Shown here piece by piece: positions 1-7,487 of a DNA stretch of 19,683 nucleotides (positions are counted from its first letter, which is position 1; every line of letters begins with the position of its first letter). The DNA comes from Bacillota bacterium. GTDB taxonomy: Bacteria > Bacillota > Clostridia > Oscillospirales > Ethanoligenentaceae. The notes under the pieces were generated by a model, which saw only the letters and a program-made list of their open reading frames with translations, ran no database searches and had not been told where the DNA came from. The stretch is taken from NCBI GenBank assembly GCA_023391535.1, contig JAEWAU010000111.1, forward strand, positions 1 through 19,683. The letters run 5' to 3'. The translations under genes were made by a program, and so were the position numbers.

Positions 1-97
1 TGTTCAAAACCGCTTCTTATGGCTTTTGGAAACACCCCTTTTTGCGGCAAAACCGCCTTTCACTTTTGCTTGTCGGGTCTGGTTTATCGGAAAACCG

Positions 98-1495
98 TTA
101 CGCGCGCGTCCATTTCACGCCCTGCGGCGTATCCTCGAGCAGGATTCCGCGGGCCTTGAGCTCGCCGCGTATGGCATCGGCGGTTTTGAAATCCCGCGCC
201 GCGCGCGCCGCGCTGCGCTTCTCGATGAGCGCCTCCACCTCGGCGTCGAGCGTCTGCTCGCCGGAAGAGAGTGCAATCCCCAGCACGCCCGCCAGCTCGT
301 CGAACAGCGCGGCCGCGGCCGAAAGCGTTTCCTTGGCCGCGCCGTCCGCCACGAGCAGGTTGCAGTCGTGCGCCAGCTCGAACAGGGTGGAAATGCCGTC
401 CGCGGTGTTGAGGTCGTCGTCCATCGCCGCGATGAACTGCTCCCGCCGTTTGGAGAGCGCCTGCACGGCCGCGGCATCCGCGGCATCCGCGCCGCCCGCG
501 AACGCGTTTTGCAGCGCGAAAGCAAGGTCGCCCCGGCTGTTGCGCAAACGCTGCAATGCCGCCTGGGACTGCTGCACGATCTCCTCGCTAAAGCTCACCT
601 GGCTGCGGTACTGGGAGGAAAGCATCAGAAAACGGATCGGATCGTAGCCATATTTCTCGGCCACCTGCCGCACCGTGAAGAAATTCCCGAGCGATTTGGA
701 CATCTTGCGGTTATCCACGTTGATATAGCCGTTGTGCATCCAGTAGCGCGCGAACGGCGCGCCCGTGGCGCATTCGCTCTGCGCGATCTCGTTCTCGTGG
801 TGGGGGAAGATCAGGTCCTGCCCGCCGCAGTGGATATCGATGGTATCGCCCAGATAGCGGCGCGCCATGGCCGAACACTCGATGTGCCAGCCGGGCCGCC
901 CGCGCCCCCAGGGCGAATCCCACGCCGGTTCGCCCGGCTTCTCGCCCTTCCACAGGGCGAAATCCATCGGGTCCTCCTTGTGGAGGCCCACCTCCACGCG
1001 CGCGCCGGCCTCCAGGTCGTCCAGCGGCTGGTGCGAGAGCTTGCCGTAGCCCGCAAAGCTGCGCGCGCGGAAATACACGTCGCCGTCCGCCGCGTAGGCG
1101 TGCCCATTCTGCACGAGCGCGCCGATGAGCGCGAGGATGGCCGGGATATTTTCGGTGGCGCGCGGGTGCACGGTGGCCTCCCGCACCCCGAGGCCCTTCG
1201 CGTCCTTCCTGTACTCCGCGATGTATTTTTCCGCAATGGCGGCCACCGTGGTGCCCTCCGAGGCGGCGCGGGCAATCATCTTGTCGTCCACGTCCGTGAA
1301 ATTCTGCACGAAATCCACCGTGTAGCCGCGGTATTCCAGGTAGCGGCGCAGGGTGTCGAACACCACCAGCGGGCGCGCGTTTCCGATGTGGATAAAGTTA
1401 TACACGGTGGGCCCGCAGGCATAGATGCGCGCGCGCCCCGGCTCCAGCGGCACGAACTCCTCTTTTTTCCTCGAAAGCGTGTTGTAGATTTTCAA
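98..1495 (-). CDS. cysS: cysteinyl-tRNA synthetase (CysRS)
   Basis: Charges tRNA-Cys with cysteine in the cytosol (class I aminoacyl-tRNA synthetase). The 465-residue product has the normal full length. Visible hallmarks are the N-terminal start MKIYNTLSRKKE, Cys27 in YACGPTVYN, the HIGH-type motif HIGN at 36-39, ECSAM at 206-210, PHHENE near 231-236 and KMSKS at 264-268. Cys27, Cys207, His232 and Glu236 fit the family's zinc site. Translation starts at a TTG (1493-1495), with an AAAGGA-type ribosome site about 11 bases upstream; the next residues match the family N terminus exactly. The gene follows cysE on the same strand after about 100 bases that hold a strong hairpin, so it may be co-transcribed from the cysE T-box promoter. 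Identification is secure; co-transcription is inference. Confidence 0.98.
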   Translation of the reverse strand: MKIYNTLSRKKEEFVPLEPGRARIYACGPTVYNFIHIGNARPLVVFDTLRRYLEYRGYTVDFVQNFTDVDDKMIARAASEGTTVAAIAEKYIAEYRKDAKGLGVREATVHPRATENIPAILALIGALVQNGHAYAADGDVYFRARSFAGYGKLSHQPLDDLEAGARVEVGLHKEDPMDFALWKGEKPGEPAWDSPWGRGRPGWHIECSAMARRYLGDTIDIHCGGQDLIFPHHENEIAQSECATGAPFARYWMHNGYINVDNRKMSKSLGNFFTVRQVAEKYGYDPIRFLMLSSQYRSQVSFSEEIVQQSQAALQRLRNSRGDLAFALQNAFAGGADAADAAAVQALSKRREQFIAAMDDDLNTADGISTLFELAHDCNLLVADGAAKETLSAAAALFDELAGVLGIALSSGEQTLDAEVEALIEKRSAARAARDFKTADAIRGELKARGILLEDTPQGVKWTRA

Positions 1496-1560
1496 ACGAA
1501 GGACCGTCCTTTCCCGGCGGTTTCCTCCGCCGGTTCGTTTTGCGGATAGCGGGATATGTT

Positions 1561-1589
1561 CAAAGGGGCCTTACCGGAAGGCCCCTTTG
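1561..1589. repeat. 12-bp perfect inverted repeat between cysE and cysS
   Basis: Arms CAAAGGGGCCTT (1561-1572) and AAGGCCCCTTTG (1578-1589) enclose a 5-base loop, just past the cysE stop codon. In the minus direction, in which cysE and cysS are read, the stem is followed by AACATATCC, not by a run of T. The T-rich flank (CTTCTACTTTT) lies on the plus-strand side. It may act as a leaky terminator or processing/stability hairpin within a cysE-cysS transcript. Confidence 0.6.
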
Positions 1590-1592
1590 CTT

Positions 1593-2267
1593 CTACTTTT
1601 CGGCCGCGCGGCTGCGCACGGCGGCGGCGAAAGCGGCGTCCAGCTCGCGCTGGAGTTCGTCGATGCGCATGGCCATGCGGCACAGCTCCTGCGAAACCGG
1701 GTCCGGCATATGAACCTGGTCGAGATCCGTTTTGCCGGGCTCCACGCGCTGCCCGTTCACGCGCACCACGCGCGCGGGCACGCCCACGGCCGTGGCGTTT
1801 GCCGGCACGTTGCCGAGCACCAGGGCGTTCGCGCCCACCTTGGCGTTATCACCGATGTGCAGCGGGCCGAGCACCTTTGCGCCCGCGCCCACCAGCACGT
1901 TGTTTCCGAGCGTGGGGTGGCGCTTGCCCTTATCCTTGCCGGTGCCGCCGAGCGTGACGCCCTGGTAGAGCGTGCAGTTATCGCCAAGCTCTGCCGTTTC
2001 GCCGATGACCACGCCCATGCCGTGGTCGATGAACAAGCCCTTGCCGATTTTCGCGCCCGGGTGGATTTCAATGCCCGTGCGGAACTTGCCGTACTGCGAA
2101 AGCCAGCGGGCCAGAATAAAGCGCCTGTGCCGGTACAGCCAGTGCGCGGCGCGGTAGAACAGCACGGCGTGCAGGCCGGAATACAGCAGTAATACTTCCC
2201 ACGAAGAGCGCGCCGCCGGGTCGCGCTCCCGGATGGACCGAATGTCTTCTTTGACGGTACGGAACAC
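1593..2267 (-). CDS. cysE: serine O-acetyltransferase
   Basis: Transfers acetyl from acetyl-CoA to L-serine to give O-acetylserine, the committed step of cysteine synthesis. The 224-residue product begins MFRTVKEDIRSIRERDPAARS. A helical N-terminal domain is followed by left-handed beta-helix hexapeptide repeats: GIEIHPGAKIGKGLFIDHGMGVVIGE, then TLYQGVTLGGTGKDKGKRHP and NNVLVGAGAKVLGP. DHGMGVVIGETA and the GGTGKDKGKRHP segment are typical of the SAT active-site region, and the size fits the short Bacillus-type enzymes. The start is the GTG at 2265-2267, preceded by AAGGGGG at good spacing. The open frame continues upstream, but that DNA is the T-box leader, so longer versions are artefacts. 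Expression is probably induced by uncharged tRNA-Cys. Confidence 0.96.
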   Translation of the reverse strand: MFRTVKEDIRSIRERDPAARSSWEVLLLYSGLHAVLFYRAAHWLYRHRRFILARWLSQYGKFRTGIEIHPGAKIGKGLFIDHGMGVVIGETAELGDNCTLYQGVTLGGTGKDKGKRHPTLGNNVLVGAGAKVLGPLHIGDNAKVGANALVLGNVPANATAVGVPARVVRVNGQRVEPGKTDLDQVHMPDPVSQELCRMAMRIDELQRELDAAFAAAVRSRAAEK

Positions 2268-2304
2268 CCCGGTTCCCCCTTTCCGGTACCAGAAAACGGC
2301 CGCG

Positions 2305-2340
2305 TAAAAACCGCCCCCGGCCACAAAAGGCCGGAGGCGG
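2305..2340 (-). terminator. regulated Rho-independent terminator of the cysE T-box
   Basis: A 12-bp GC-rich stem (2329-2340 / 2311-2322) with loop TTTTGT is followed by TTTTTA in the minus direction. Its upstream arm adjoins the conserved T-box sequence, the expected layout for mutually exclusive terminator and antiterminator folds. Confidence 0.88.
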
Positions 2341-2585
2341 CGGTTCCCGCGGTTCCACTCCGATTTTTCGCTCTGGCGGGGAAAATTCCCCGCGGGCCTT
2401 AACGCGGCCAGGACGCGGCGCGCTACTCGAACAGCCTTTGGCGCGCCGTGCTCGCGGGTGCAGTTCGCCGCCGCGGGAAAAGGGCGCTTCCAGCCCGCGG
2501 CGGCTTCCGCAAAACGGAGCCTGCCGCGGGCGCCCACTCTCTGGCTCCCCGCCGCACGGGTACTTCTCCCGGTCTTCGCAGTTGG
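2305..2585 (-). promoter_or_regulatory. T-box riboswitch (cysteine) upstream of cysE
   Basis: The untranslated leader of cysE carries T-box elements in order. There is an AGAAGTA box (2561-2567), a CCAGAGAGTGG element (2534-2544), and a GAAC-TGC-ACC context giving a TGC (Cys) specifier codon at 2460-2462. The T-box sequence GGAGTGGAACCGCGGG follows at 2346-2361. Its UGGA bulge would pair with the UCCA end of tRNA-Cys, whose usual discriminator is U. A terminator stem (2329-2340 with 2311-2322, 12 bp including one G-T pair, 6-base loop) comes next, then TTTTT. Uncharged tRNA-Cys should stabilise the antiterminator and allow transcription of cysE and perhaps cysS. The tRNA identity rests on two independent matches, specifier and bulge. 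Confidence 0.9.
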
Positions 2586-2645
2586 CAGTATGAAAACGGA
2601 ACAGCCGTTTTAACCCATTCCGCCCCGCGTTTGCGGGGTACTATC

Positions 2646-2674
2646 ATCATAGCATACGAACCCGCATTTTGCAA
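2646..2674 (-). promoter_or_regulatory. sigma-A promoter of cysE(-cysS)
   Basis: Minus-strand -35 TTGCAA (2669-2674), 17-base spacer, -10 TATGAT (2646-2651). Transcription would begin near 2639, about 55 bases before the T-box stem I elements. A small hairpin (CCCCGC/GCGGGG, about 2622-2636) and an AAAACGG/CCGTTTT hairpin (2593-2611) lie between. Confidence 0.75.
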
Positions 2675-2783
2675 CCGGCGCGGCGCAGGCTTTCCCGTTT
2701 CGGGCAGGCCCTCAAATTCCGCTTCGAACAGCCGATACTATAGGCAAAGGCGCGCAAAAGAAGCGTGAAAAGGAGGCGCGAAG

Positions 2784-3101
2784 ATGAACACGCTCATCCC
2801 GATCTCCAGCTACCCCATGCCCTCGGACGAAAACGCGCAGATTACGGTGCGCACGGAGGAGAAAGGCGAGGCCGCGCAGGCGCTTTCGGCGCTCGGCGGC
2901 CGCCCCGATTCCCCCGCGAAGCGGCAGGCCGAACAGGCGCTGCGCGAAAACATCGGCGCGGCGAACGCGGATATCCGCCGCCGCACGGTGAAAAAGCAGC
3001 AGGAGGACGCGCGCGCACAGCAGACGCGCCTTCAAAAAGCGGACGAGAAAGCCGCCCTGCGCAGGCAGGACGAACGCCGCCGGCTCGACACGCGCGCCTA
3101 G
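2784..3101 (+). CDS. hypothetical small charged protein
   Basis: A 105-residue product that I do not recognise. It is supported by an excellent ribosome site (AAGGAGG about 9 bases before the ATG) and by the absence of any better competing frame. Residues 1-25 are mixed and begin MNTLIPISSYPMPSDENAQI. From about residue 45 the protein is almost entirely charged and Ala/Gln-rich (ADIRRRTVKKQQEDARAQQ and so on), predicting one long helix or coiled coil. There is no signal peptide or membrane segment. It lies alone between the divergent cysE promoter and vanW. It could be a cytosolic scaffold or a nucleic-acid/cell-surface accessory protein, but nothing in the sequence decides. No convincing promoter was found; TACTAT at 2736-2741 is a weak -10 candidate. 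Confidence 0.7.
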   Translation: MNTLIPISSYPMPSDENAQITVRTEEKGEAAQALSALGGRPDSPAKRQAEQALRENIGAANADIRRRTVKKQQEDARAQQTRLQKADEKAALRRQDERRRLDTRA

Positions 3102-3207
3102 AGCCCTCTCCGCCGGGCGGCACTCCGTATTTTATCCAATCTGTAACAAATTTAAGCATCTTCGGGCACCCCCTCGTCCTATACTGTGGAAGAGGGGGGA
3201 ATGCCAC

Positions 3208-4083
3208 TTGGCACAAAAACGCAGGCTGTTCTGCGAGCTTTCGCCGCTGTGCTACAAACTTTCCGAGTTCCGCTGCCGGGCGCAGCGCGCGCTGTGCGAT
3301 CTGCCCCACCGGCGCCGGTTTGCCCGCGAACGCCGGGAGGAGCCGCTGCCGGAGCTCGTCTGTTCGCACCGTTCGCTTATCCGCCGCCGGCTTGGGAACG
3401 TGGATGCGCGCCTTCAGGAGAACAAGGCCGTAAACCTCGCGCTTGCGGCGCGGGAGGTTCACGGCGTGCTCATCCGCCCCGGGCAGGTCTTTTCGTTCTG
3501 GCGCATGGTGGGCGACTGCACGGCCCGCCGCGGCTACCTCGAGGGGCTTGTGATCTCGAACGGAAAAACGGGGCGCAGCGTGGGCGGCGGGATGTGCCAG
3601 TTCACGAACCTTATCCACTGGATGGTTCTGCATACGCCGCTCACCGTATGCGAACGGCACCACCACGACGCGTTCGACCTGTTCCCGGATTTCGGGCGCC
3701 AGGTGCCCTTCGGCGTGGGCACCTCCATCAAATACAACTACCTCGATTACCGCTTCGCCAACCGCACGGACCAGACCTGGCAGCTTCTGACGTGGGTGGA
3801 CGGGGAATACCTCTGCGGCGAGCTGCGCGCCCAGCATCCGCTCGGCGTCAAATACCATGTCCGCGCGGCGGACGAGTATTTTTCCCACGAAACGGACGGC
3901 TGGTACCGCAACAACCGCATCGTTCGCACCTGCGTGAGCAAAAAAACCGGGAACCTGCTTTCCCGCCAGACGCTCCAGCACAGCCATGCGCGCATTTTCT
4001 ACGACCCGGCCCTGATTCCCGCGGACGCCGAGCTGCGCGAAGCTGCGGGTGCGCCCGCGGCGTGCGGCGCGCCCGAAGGCTAA
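3208..4083 (+). CDS. VanW family protein
   Basis: A 291-residue protein carrying the VanW domain, named after an accessory gene of some vancomycin-resistance clusters; its biochemical role is unknown. The domain spans roughly residues 75-225: a GQVFSFWRMVG block, GYLEGLVISNGK, the glycine-rich GGGMCQFTNLIHWMVL segment, ERHHHDAFDLFPDFGRQVPFG and SIKYNYLDYRFAN. No signal peptide or clear membrane span precedes it. The start is a TTG (3208-3210) behind AGAGGGGGGA, with no better in-frame ATG. A TATACT box at 3180-3185 could be a -10, but no matching -35 is seen. No van ligase, VanR/S or other resistance gene is nearby, so a resistance role is not suggested. Its stop lies inside a 14-bp palindrome shared with the convergent ybaK gene. 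Confidence 0.9.
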   Translation: MAQKRRLFCELSPLCYKLSEFRCRAQRALCDLPHRRRFARERREEPLPELVCSHRSLIRRRLGNVDARLQENKAVNLALAAREVHGVLIRPGQVFSFWRMVGDCTARRGYLEGLVISNGKTGRSVGGGMCQFTNLIHWMVLHTPLTVCERHHHDAFDLFPDFGRQVPFGVGTSIKYNYLDYRFANRTDQTWQLLTWVDGEYLCGELRAQHPLGVKYHVRAADEYFSHETDGWYRNNRIVRTCVSKKTGNLLSRQTLQHSHARIFYDPALIPADAELREAAGAPAACGAPEG

Positions 4084-4097
4084 GCGCCGCACGCCGC
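4057..4097. repeat. 14-bp perfect palindrome between convergent vanW and ybaK
   Basis: Arms 4057-4070 and 4084-4097 are exact reverse complements (core GCGTGCGGCGC/GCGCCGCACGC) with a 13-base loop that includes the vanW stop codon TAA (4081-4083). There is no T-run on either side, so it is a weak candidate for a bidirectional terminator or a 3'-end stabiliser. Confidence 0.5.
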
Positions 4098-4102
4098 CCC
4101 GG

Positions 4103-4579
4103 TTATTCCGCCTGCCAGCCCTTGCACACATCCACCCACGCGGGGGAACCGGAATACTTCTCCAGCTCCGGGATGGTGAGTTCCACGGCGCTGTTCGAGC
4201 TGCCGCACGCGGGGAACACCGTGGAGAAGCGTTTGAGCGATTCGTCGAGGTAAATCCTCACCCCGGGGTTGACGCCGAAGGGGCACACGCCGCCCACGGC
4301 GTGGCCGACCGTTTCCTCCACCTCGTCGGGGTGCAGCATGCTGGCCTTCACATGGAACCGCGCCTTGAATTTGGCGTTATCCACCTTGGCGTCGCCCGCC
4401 GCCACCACCAGCACCGCGCCGTCCTCCGCGCGAAACGTCAGGCTCTTGGCGATGCGCTCCGGCTCGCAGCCCAGCGCCTGCGCCGCCAGCTCCACCGTGG
4501 CGCTGGAAACGCCGAATTCCCGGATGCGCCCCTGCGCGCCCCATTTTCCAAGGTGCGCACGCACTTTTTCGATTGCCAT
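4103..4579 (-). CDS. YbaK/EbsC-family aminoacyl-tRNA deacylase
   Basis: A 158-residue free-standing editing-domain protein. Members of the YbaK/ProX superfamily hydrolyse wrongly charged tRNAs, YbaK itself removing Cys from tRNA-Pro. Visible family features are the start MAIEKVRAHLGKWG, VELAAQALGCEPERIAKSLTFRAEDGAVLVV with the conserved lysine, the KVDNAKFKARF segment, and the substrate-loop motif HAVGGVCPFGVNPGV followed by a YLDESL block. The chosen ATG (4577-4579) has GGAAG about 10 bases upstream; longer frames start in the upstream terminator. A TACAAT box (4613-4618) is a possible -10 with a poor -35. The window also encodes a ProRS and a CysRS, consistent with editing of Cys-tRNA-Pro. 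Exact substrate is inference; related proteins edit Ala or Ser instead. Confidence 0.9.
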   Translation of the reverse strand: MAIEKVRAHLGKWGAQGRIREFGVSSATVELAAQALGCEPERIAKSLTFRAEDGAVLVVAAGDAKVDNAKFKARFHVKASMLHPDEVEETVGHAVGGVCPFGVNPGVRIYLDESLKRFSTVFPACGSSNSAVELTIPELEKYSGSPAWVDVCKGWQAE

Positions 4580-4654
4580 GGGTATGCACTTCCTTTTCCT
4601 TCGCTTCGGTCTATTGTACCACTCCGGGCGCGCGAGCGAAAGCCCGCGTGCAGC

Positions 4655-4700
4655 AAAACCGGGCGCATCCTTCACTTTTTCGAGGGATGCGCCCGGTTTT
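4655..4700 (-). terminator. Rho-independent terminator of the ABC transporter operon
   Basis: Perfect 16-bp stem: arms 4655-4670 and 4685-4700 (AAAACCGGGCGCATCC and its complement) around a 14-base loop, 15 bases past the lipoprotein gene stop. In the minus direction the final arm ends in TTTT. The A/T-flanked symmetric form could also work on the plus strand. Confidence 0.85.
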
Positions 4701-4715
4701 TATGCAAAGCCGCGA

Positions 4716-5732
4716 TTATTTGCCCGCCGTCTTGTTCACAAACTGCATATTCACGAGGCCGCCGTAGGTGTAGGAGCCGGTGTAGATGCCTGTGGCGACC
4801 AAAACGTCCATGTCGTTCTCCACGGCCTTCAGGGAGATGACGCCGTCGGGGCTCCAGAGTTTATCCGCATAGGCGCGGTCGAGCGAAGCCTTGCGCGCGG
4901 CATCCGTCAGGGTGGGGAATTCCAGCTTGAGGTCCTTTTCGGCCAGCGCGCGGTTCTGCACGGCCTTCAGCGCCTTCACCATGGCGTTCGTGACCTTCTG
5001 AACGGTCCGCGGGTCGTTCTTCATGGTGGATTTCTTCGTGCCCATCACGGAATAGGAGTAATCGCCGAGATCCGGGAACTTGTAGAACGGCTCGCTCCAC
5101 ACGCCTTTGGAGACGCCGTCGCTGATCTGCGGCTCCGCGCCGTTGCCGACCGTGCCCGAGCCGTTCTGGAGCATGGCCACCACGGTGGAGGCGTCGGCGT
5201 TCTCCACGAGCTTCACGTCCTTTTCCGGGTCGAGCCCCAGCTTGAGCAGCAGGTAGCGCGTGAGCAGGTTGGGCGAGCCGCCGTGGCGCCCGGCCACGAT
5301 GGTCCGGCCCTTCAAAAACGCCTTGAGGTCGGCGGCATCGCCGCTTTTGGGCGCGAGGCCCGTTTTGGCCACGAGGTAGACGTTCGCGCGGTTGACCACG
5401 TTGCAGAAGCCCATGACGGGATCGGAGTTGTTTTTATCAGCCAGGGCGTCGGAATCCACGCCGCCGATAACGCCCCAGGCGCTGCCGCTCACCACGGCGG
5501 TGACGTGCGCGCCGCCCGTGGCCTCGATGATCTTGACGGAAAGCCCCTGCTCCTTAAAATAGCCCTCGCGCTGGGCCATGTACAGCGGCAGATAACCGAT
5601 GAGATGCACCGGCTCCGCAATGACGAGCTGTTTGAGCGCGCCGGCCGATTTCCCGCCCGCGCAGCCCGCAAGGCCCGCCGCCAGCGCCGCGGCCAGAAAC
5701 GCCGCCAGCGCCTTTTTCACGGTTGTTTTCAT
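4716..5732 (-). CDS. ABC transporter substrate-binding lipoprotein (SsuA/NMT1-like)
   Basis: Extracytoplasmic solute-binding protein of a NitT/TauT/SsuABC-type importer, 338 residues. The N terminus is a lipoprotein signal (MKTTVKKALAAFLAAALAAG) with lipobox LAGC and Cys24 as the lipidation site. The mature part begins with the family pattern LVIAEPVHLIGYLPLYMAQREGYF. It continues with EQGLSVKIIEATGGAHVTAVVSGSAWGVIGG, as in SsuA/ThiY/NMT1 proteins that bind sulfonates, pyrimidine precursors or similar small molecules. I cannot assign the substrate. The start is the ATG at 5730-5732, with AAAGGGTGG at good spacing; a GTG four codons upstream overlaps that ribosome site. It is the last gene of the operon, 91 bases after the permease, and is followed by a strong terminator. 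Confidence 0.93.
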   Translation of the reverse strand: MKTTVKKALAAFLAAALAAGLAGCAGGKSAGALKQLVIAEPVHLIGYLPLYMAQREGYFKEQGLSVKIIEATGGAHVTAVVSGSAWGVIGGVDSDALADKNNSDPVMGFCNVVNRANVYLVAKTGLAPKSGDAADLKAFLKGRTIVAGRHGGSPNLLTRYLLLKLGLDPEKDVKLVENADASTVVAMLQNGSGTVGNGAEPQISDGVSKGVWSEPFYKFPDLGDYSYSVMGTKKSTMKNDPRTVQKVTNAMVKALKAVQNRALAEKDLKLEFPTLTDAARKASLDRAYADKLWSPDGVISLKAVENDMDVLVATGIYTGSYTYGGLVNMQFVNKTAGK

Positions 5733-5823
5733 AAAAAGAACCACCCTTTCGCTTCACAGGATTCTCCGATGAAAAAACGACGCGCGTTTGCCGGGAGCCG
5801 GGCGGCCGGGCCGGACGCCCGCG

Positions 5824-6678
5824 TCACCGCGGCACGGTGGCCAGCCTCCGGGAAAGCCACTTTTCCAGCAGCACCACGCCGCCGTACATGGCTACGGAGA
5901 GGAGCGAGAGCACGAACACGCCCACCCACACGAGGTTGATATCGAGGATGGTGCCCGCGTAGATGATCATGCGGCCCACGCCCTGGTCCGCCGAAATGAA
6001 CTCGCCCACGATGGCTCCGGCCAGCGCCAGCGCGATGTTGATGCGCAGGCTGCCCAGCATCCAGGGCATGGACCACGGCACCACCACCTTGAAAAACACC
6101 TGCCGGCGCTTCGCCCCCAGCGACATCATGAGCGTCTCGAGGGCCGGGTCCACGCTTTTGACGCCGCTGTAGGCCGAAAGCGCCGCGGTGACCACCGTCA
6201 TGAGGAACGCCAGCATCACCTTGGAAAAAAAGCCGATGCCGAACAGAATGACCAGCACCGGCGCGAGCGCCAGCTTGGGGCAGGCGTTGACGACGATGAG
6301 GTACGGCTCGCTGATATCCGCGTAGGCCCGCGACCACCAGAACGACAGCCCCAGCAGCGAACCGATCACCGTGCCCGCCACAAAGCCGAACACCGTGGAG
6401 CCCGACGTGTATAAAATATCCCGCAGCAGGGTGCCGTGCGTAAGCTGCACCCACGCCGTGGCGAGAATCCGCGAGGGGCTGCTCCAGAAATATGTATCCA
6501 TCCACCCGATGCGGGTGAAAAACTCCCACCCGCCGATGAGAAAAACGCCCACGGCCAGCCTTCCGAGGCGCACCGCGCGGCGGCGCTTCGCGGCGCGCAG
6601 GGCCTCCCCGTCCTCCCCGTCCGGTACGGCGGGCGCGGCAGGCGCGGCCCGGCCCGCCGCCGCTTTTTGCAGTTCCAT
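5824..6678 (-). CDS. ABC transporter permease (SsuC/TauC-like)
   Basis: Inner-membrane subunit of the same importer, 284 residues. After a charged, Ala-rich cytoplasmic N terminus (about 40 residues) there are around six hydrophobic spans, starting at LAVGVFLIGGWEFFTRIG. The BPD_transp_1 domain contains the EAA loop (ETLMMSLGAKRRQVFFKVVVPWSMPWML) that couples to the ATPase. LALAGAIVGEFISADQGVGRMI is the typical SsuC/TauC stretch. The start is the ATG at 6676-6678 behind AGGGAGGAAACGGGA; longer frames would overlap the ATPase gene. The gap from the ATPase stop is 26 bases, so translation is probably coupled through one mRNA. The Ala/Gly-rich N terminus is longer than in many relatives and of no obvious function. 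Confidence 0.94.
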   Translation of the reverse strand: MELQKAAAGRAAPAAPAVPDGEDGEALRAAKRRRAVRLGRLAVGVFLIGGWEFFTRIGWMDTYFWSSPSRILATAWVQLTHGTLLRDILYTSGSTVFGFVAGTVIGSLLGLSFWWSRAYADISEPYLIVVNACPKLALAPVLVILFGIGFFSKVMLAFLMTVVTAALSAYSGVKSVDPALETLMMSLGAKRRQVFFKVVVPWSMPWMLGSLRINIALALAGAIVGEFISADQGVGRMIIYAGTILDINLVWVGVFVLSLLSVAMYGGVVLLEKWLSRRLATVPR

Positions 6679-6704
6679 TCCCGTTTCCTCCCTTGCCGCC
6701 GGGC

Positions 6705-7487
6705 TTAAGCCCCGTTTCCCTCCGAAGGGGCGAACAGCAGCTCCAGCAGGCGGTGCTTGAGTTCCATGAATTCCGCGGAGGTCATATCCTCCGCCCGGCG
6801 GGGCCGCGGCAGCCCCACGTCGATCCGGCACTTCACGCCGCCCGGCCGCGGGGTGAACACGTAGATCTCGTCGGATAAAAACACGGCCTCATCGATATCG
6901 TGCGTGACGAACAGAACCGTCTTGCCGAAATCCTGCCAGATCTGTAGAAGCAGACCCTGCATATCGAGGCGCGTCTGCGCGTCGAGCGCGCCGAACGGCT
7001 CGTCGAGCAGCAGGACGTCGCGGTCGGTTAGCAGCGTGCGCAGCAGCGCGGCGCGCTGGCGCATCCCGCCCGAAAGCTCGCTCGGATAATGCCGCTCGAA
7101 GCCGCCCAGGCCGTAGCGCTCCATCAGCGGCCGGGCGCGCGCGTAGGCCTCATTTTTGGGGACGCCGCGCACCTCCAGCCCCAGAATGATGTTGTCGATA
7201 ATGGTGCGCCACGGCAGCAGAAGGTCCTTCTGGAGCATGTAGCCCACCGTTCCGGCCCGCCCCACAATGCTCCGCCCGTCCGCCAGAACGTCCCCGGCGG
7301 TGGGGCGCAGCAGCCCCGCGATGATGTTGAACAGGGTGGATTTTCCGCATCCGCTCGGGCCGATGATGGTGACGAACGCGCCCTCCGCAACCGTCAGGCT
7401 GGTGGGCCGCAGCGCCGGAAGCACGAGCCCCTCCCGCCGGAATTCCTTGCTTACGTTTTCCACCCGGATTTTGCACACGCCGCCCAT
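6705..7487 (-). CDS. ABC transporter ATP-binding protein (SsuB/TauB-like)
   Basis: Cytoplasmic ATPase driving the importer, 260 residues. Motifs are Walker A GPSGCGKST (43-51), Q-loop YMLQKDLLLPW (Gln86), signature LSGGMRQR (138-145), Walker B VLLLDEPFGALD (158-169) and the switch histidine in VTHDIDEA (His196). The Q-loop context and C terminus match the nitrate/sulfonate/taurine ATPases. The start ATG (7485-7487) has GAGAGGGGGA at ideal spacing, whereas the upstream GTG/ATG candidates lack one. It is the first gene of the operon and follows a 250-base leader (7488-7737). Confidence 0.95.
   Translation of the reverse strand: MGGVCKIRVENVSKEFRREGLVLPALRPTSLTVAEGAFVTIIGPSGCGKSTLFNIIAGLLRPTAGDVLADGRSIVGRAGTVGYMLQKDLLLPWRTIIDNIILGLEVRGVPKNEAYARARPLMERYGLGGFERHYPSELSGGMRQRAALLRTLLTDRDVLLLDEPFGALDAQTRLDMQGLLLQIWQDFGKTVLFVTHDIDEAVFLSDEIYVFTPRPGGVKCRIDVGLPRPRRAEDMTSAEFMELKHRLLELLFAPSEGNGA

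Noticed and set aside
1..97. Terminator after cysS
   Set aside because: A small GCGG/CCGC hairpin is present (about 43-56) but it is short, about 40 bases past the stop, and lacks a T-run on the minus strand. I see no gene in this stretch.
26..1549. 507-codon open frame on the plus strand opposite cysS
   Set aside because: Arg/Ala/His-rich translation typical of an antisense shadow in GC-rich DNA; cysS on the other strand is unambiguous.
2268..2537. N-terminal extension of CysE by about 90 residues
   Set aside because: The DNA is the T-box leader and terminator, and the GTG at 2265-2267 has a proper ribosome site and the family N terminus.
3208..4083. Vancomycin-resistance gene cluster
   Set aside because: Only the VanW domain is present; no D-Ala-D-Lac ligase, dehydrogenase, dipeptidase or VanRS regulators lie nearby, and VanW-domain proteins are common outside resistance clusters.
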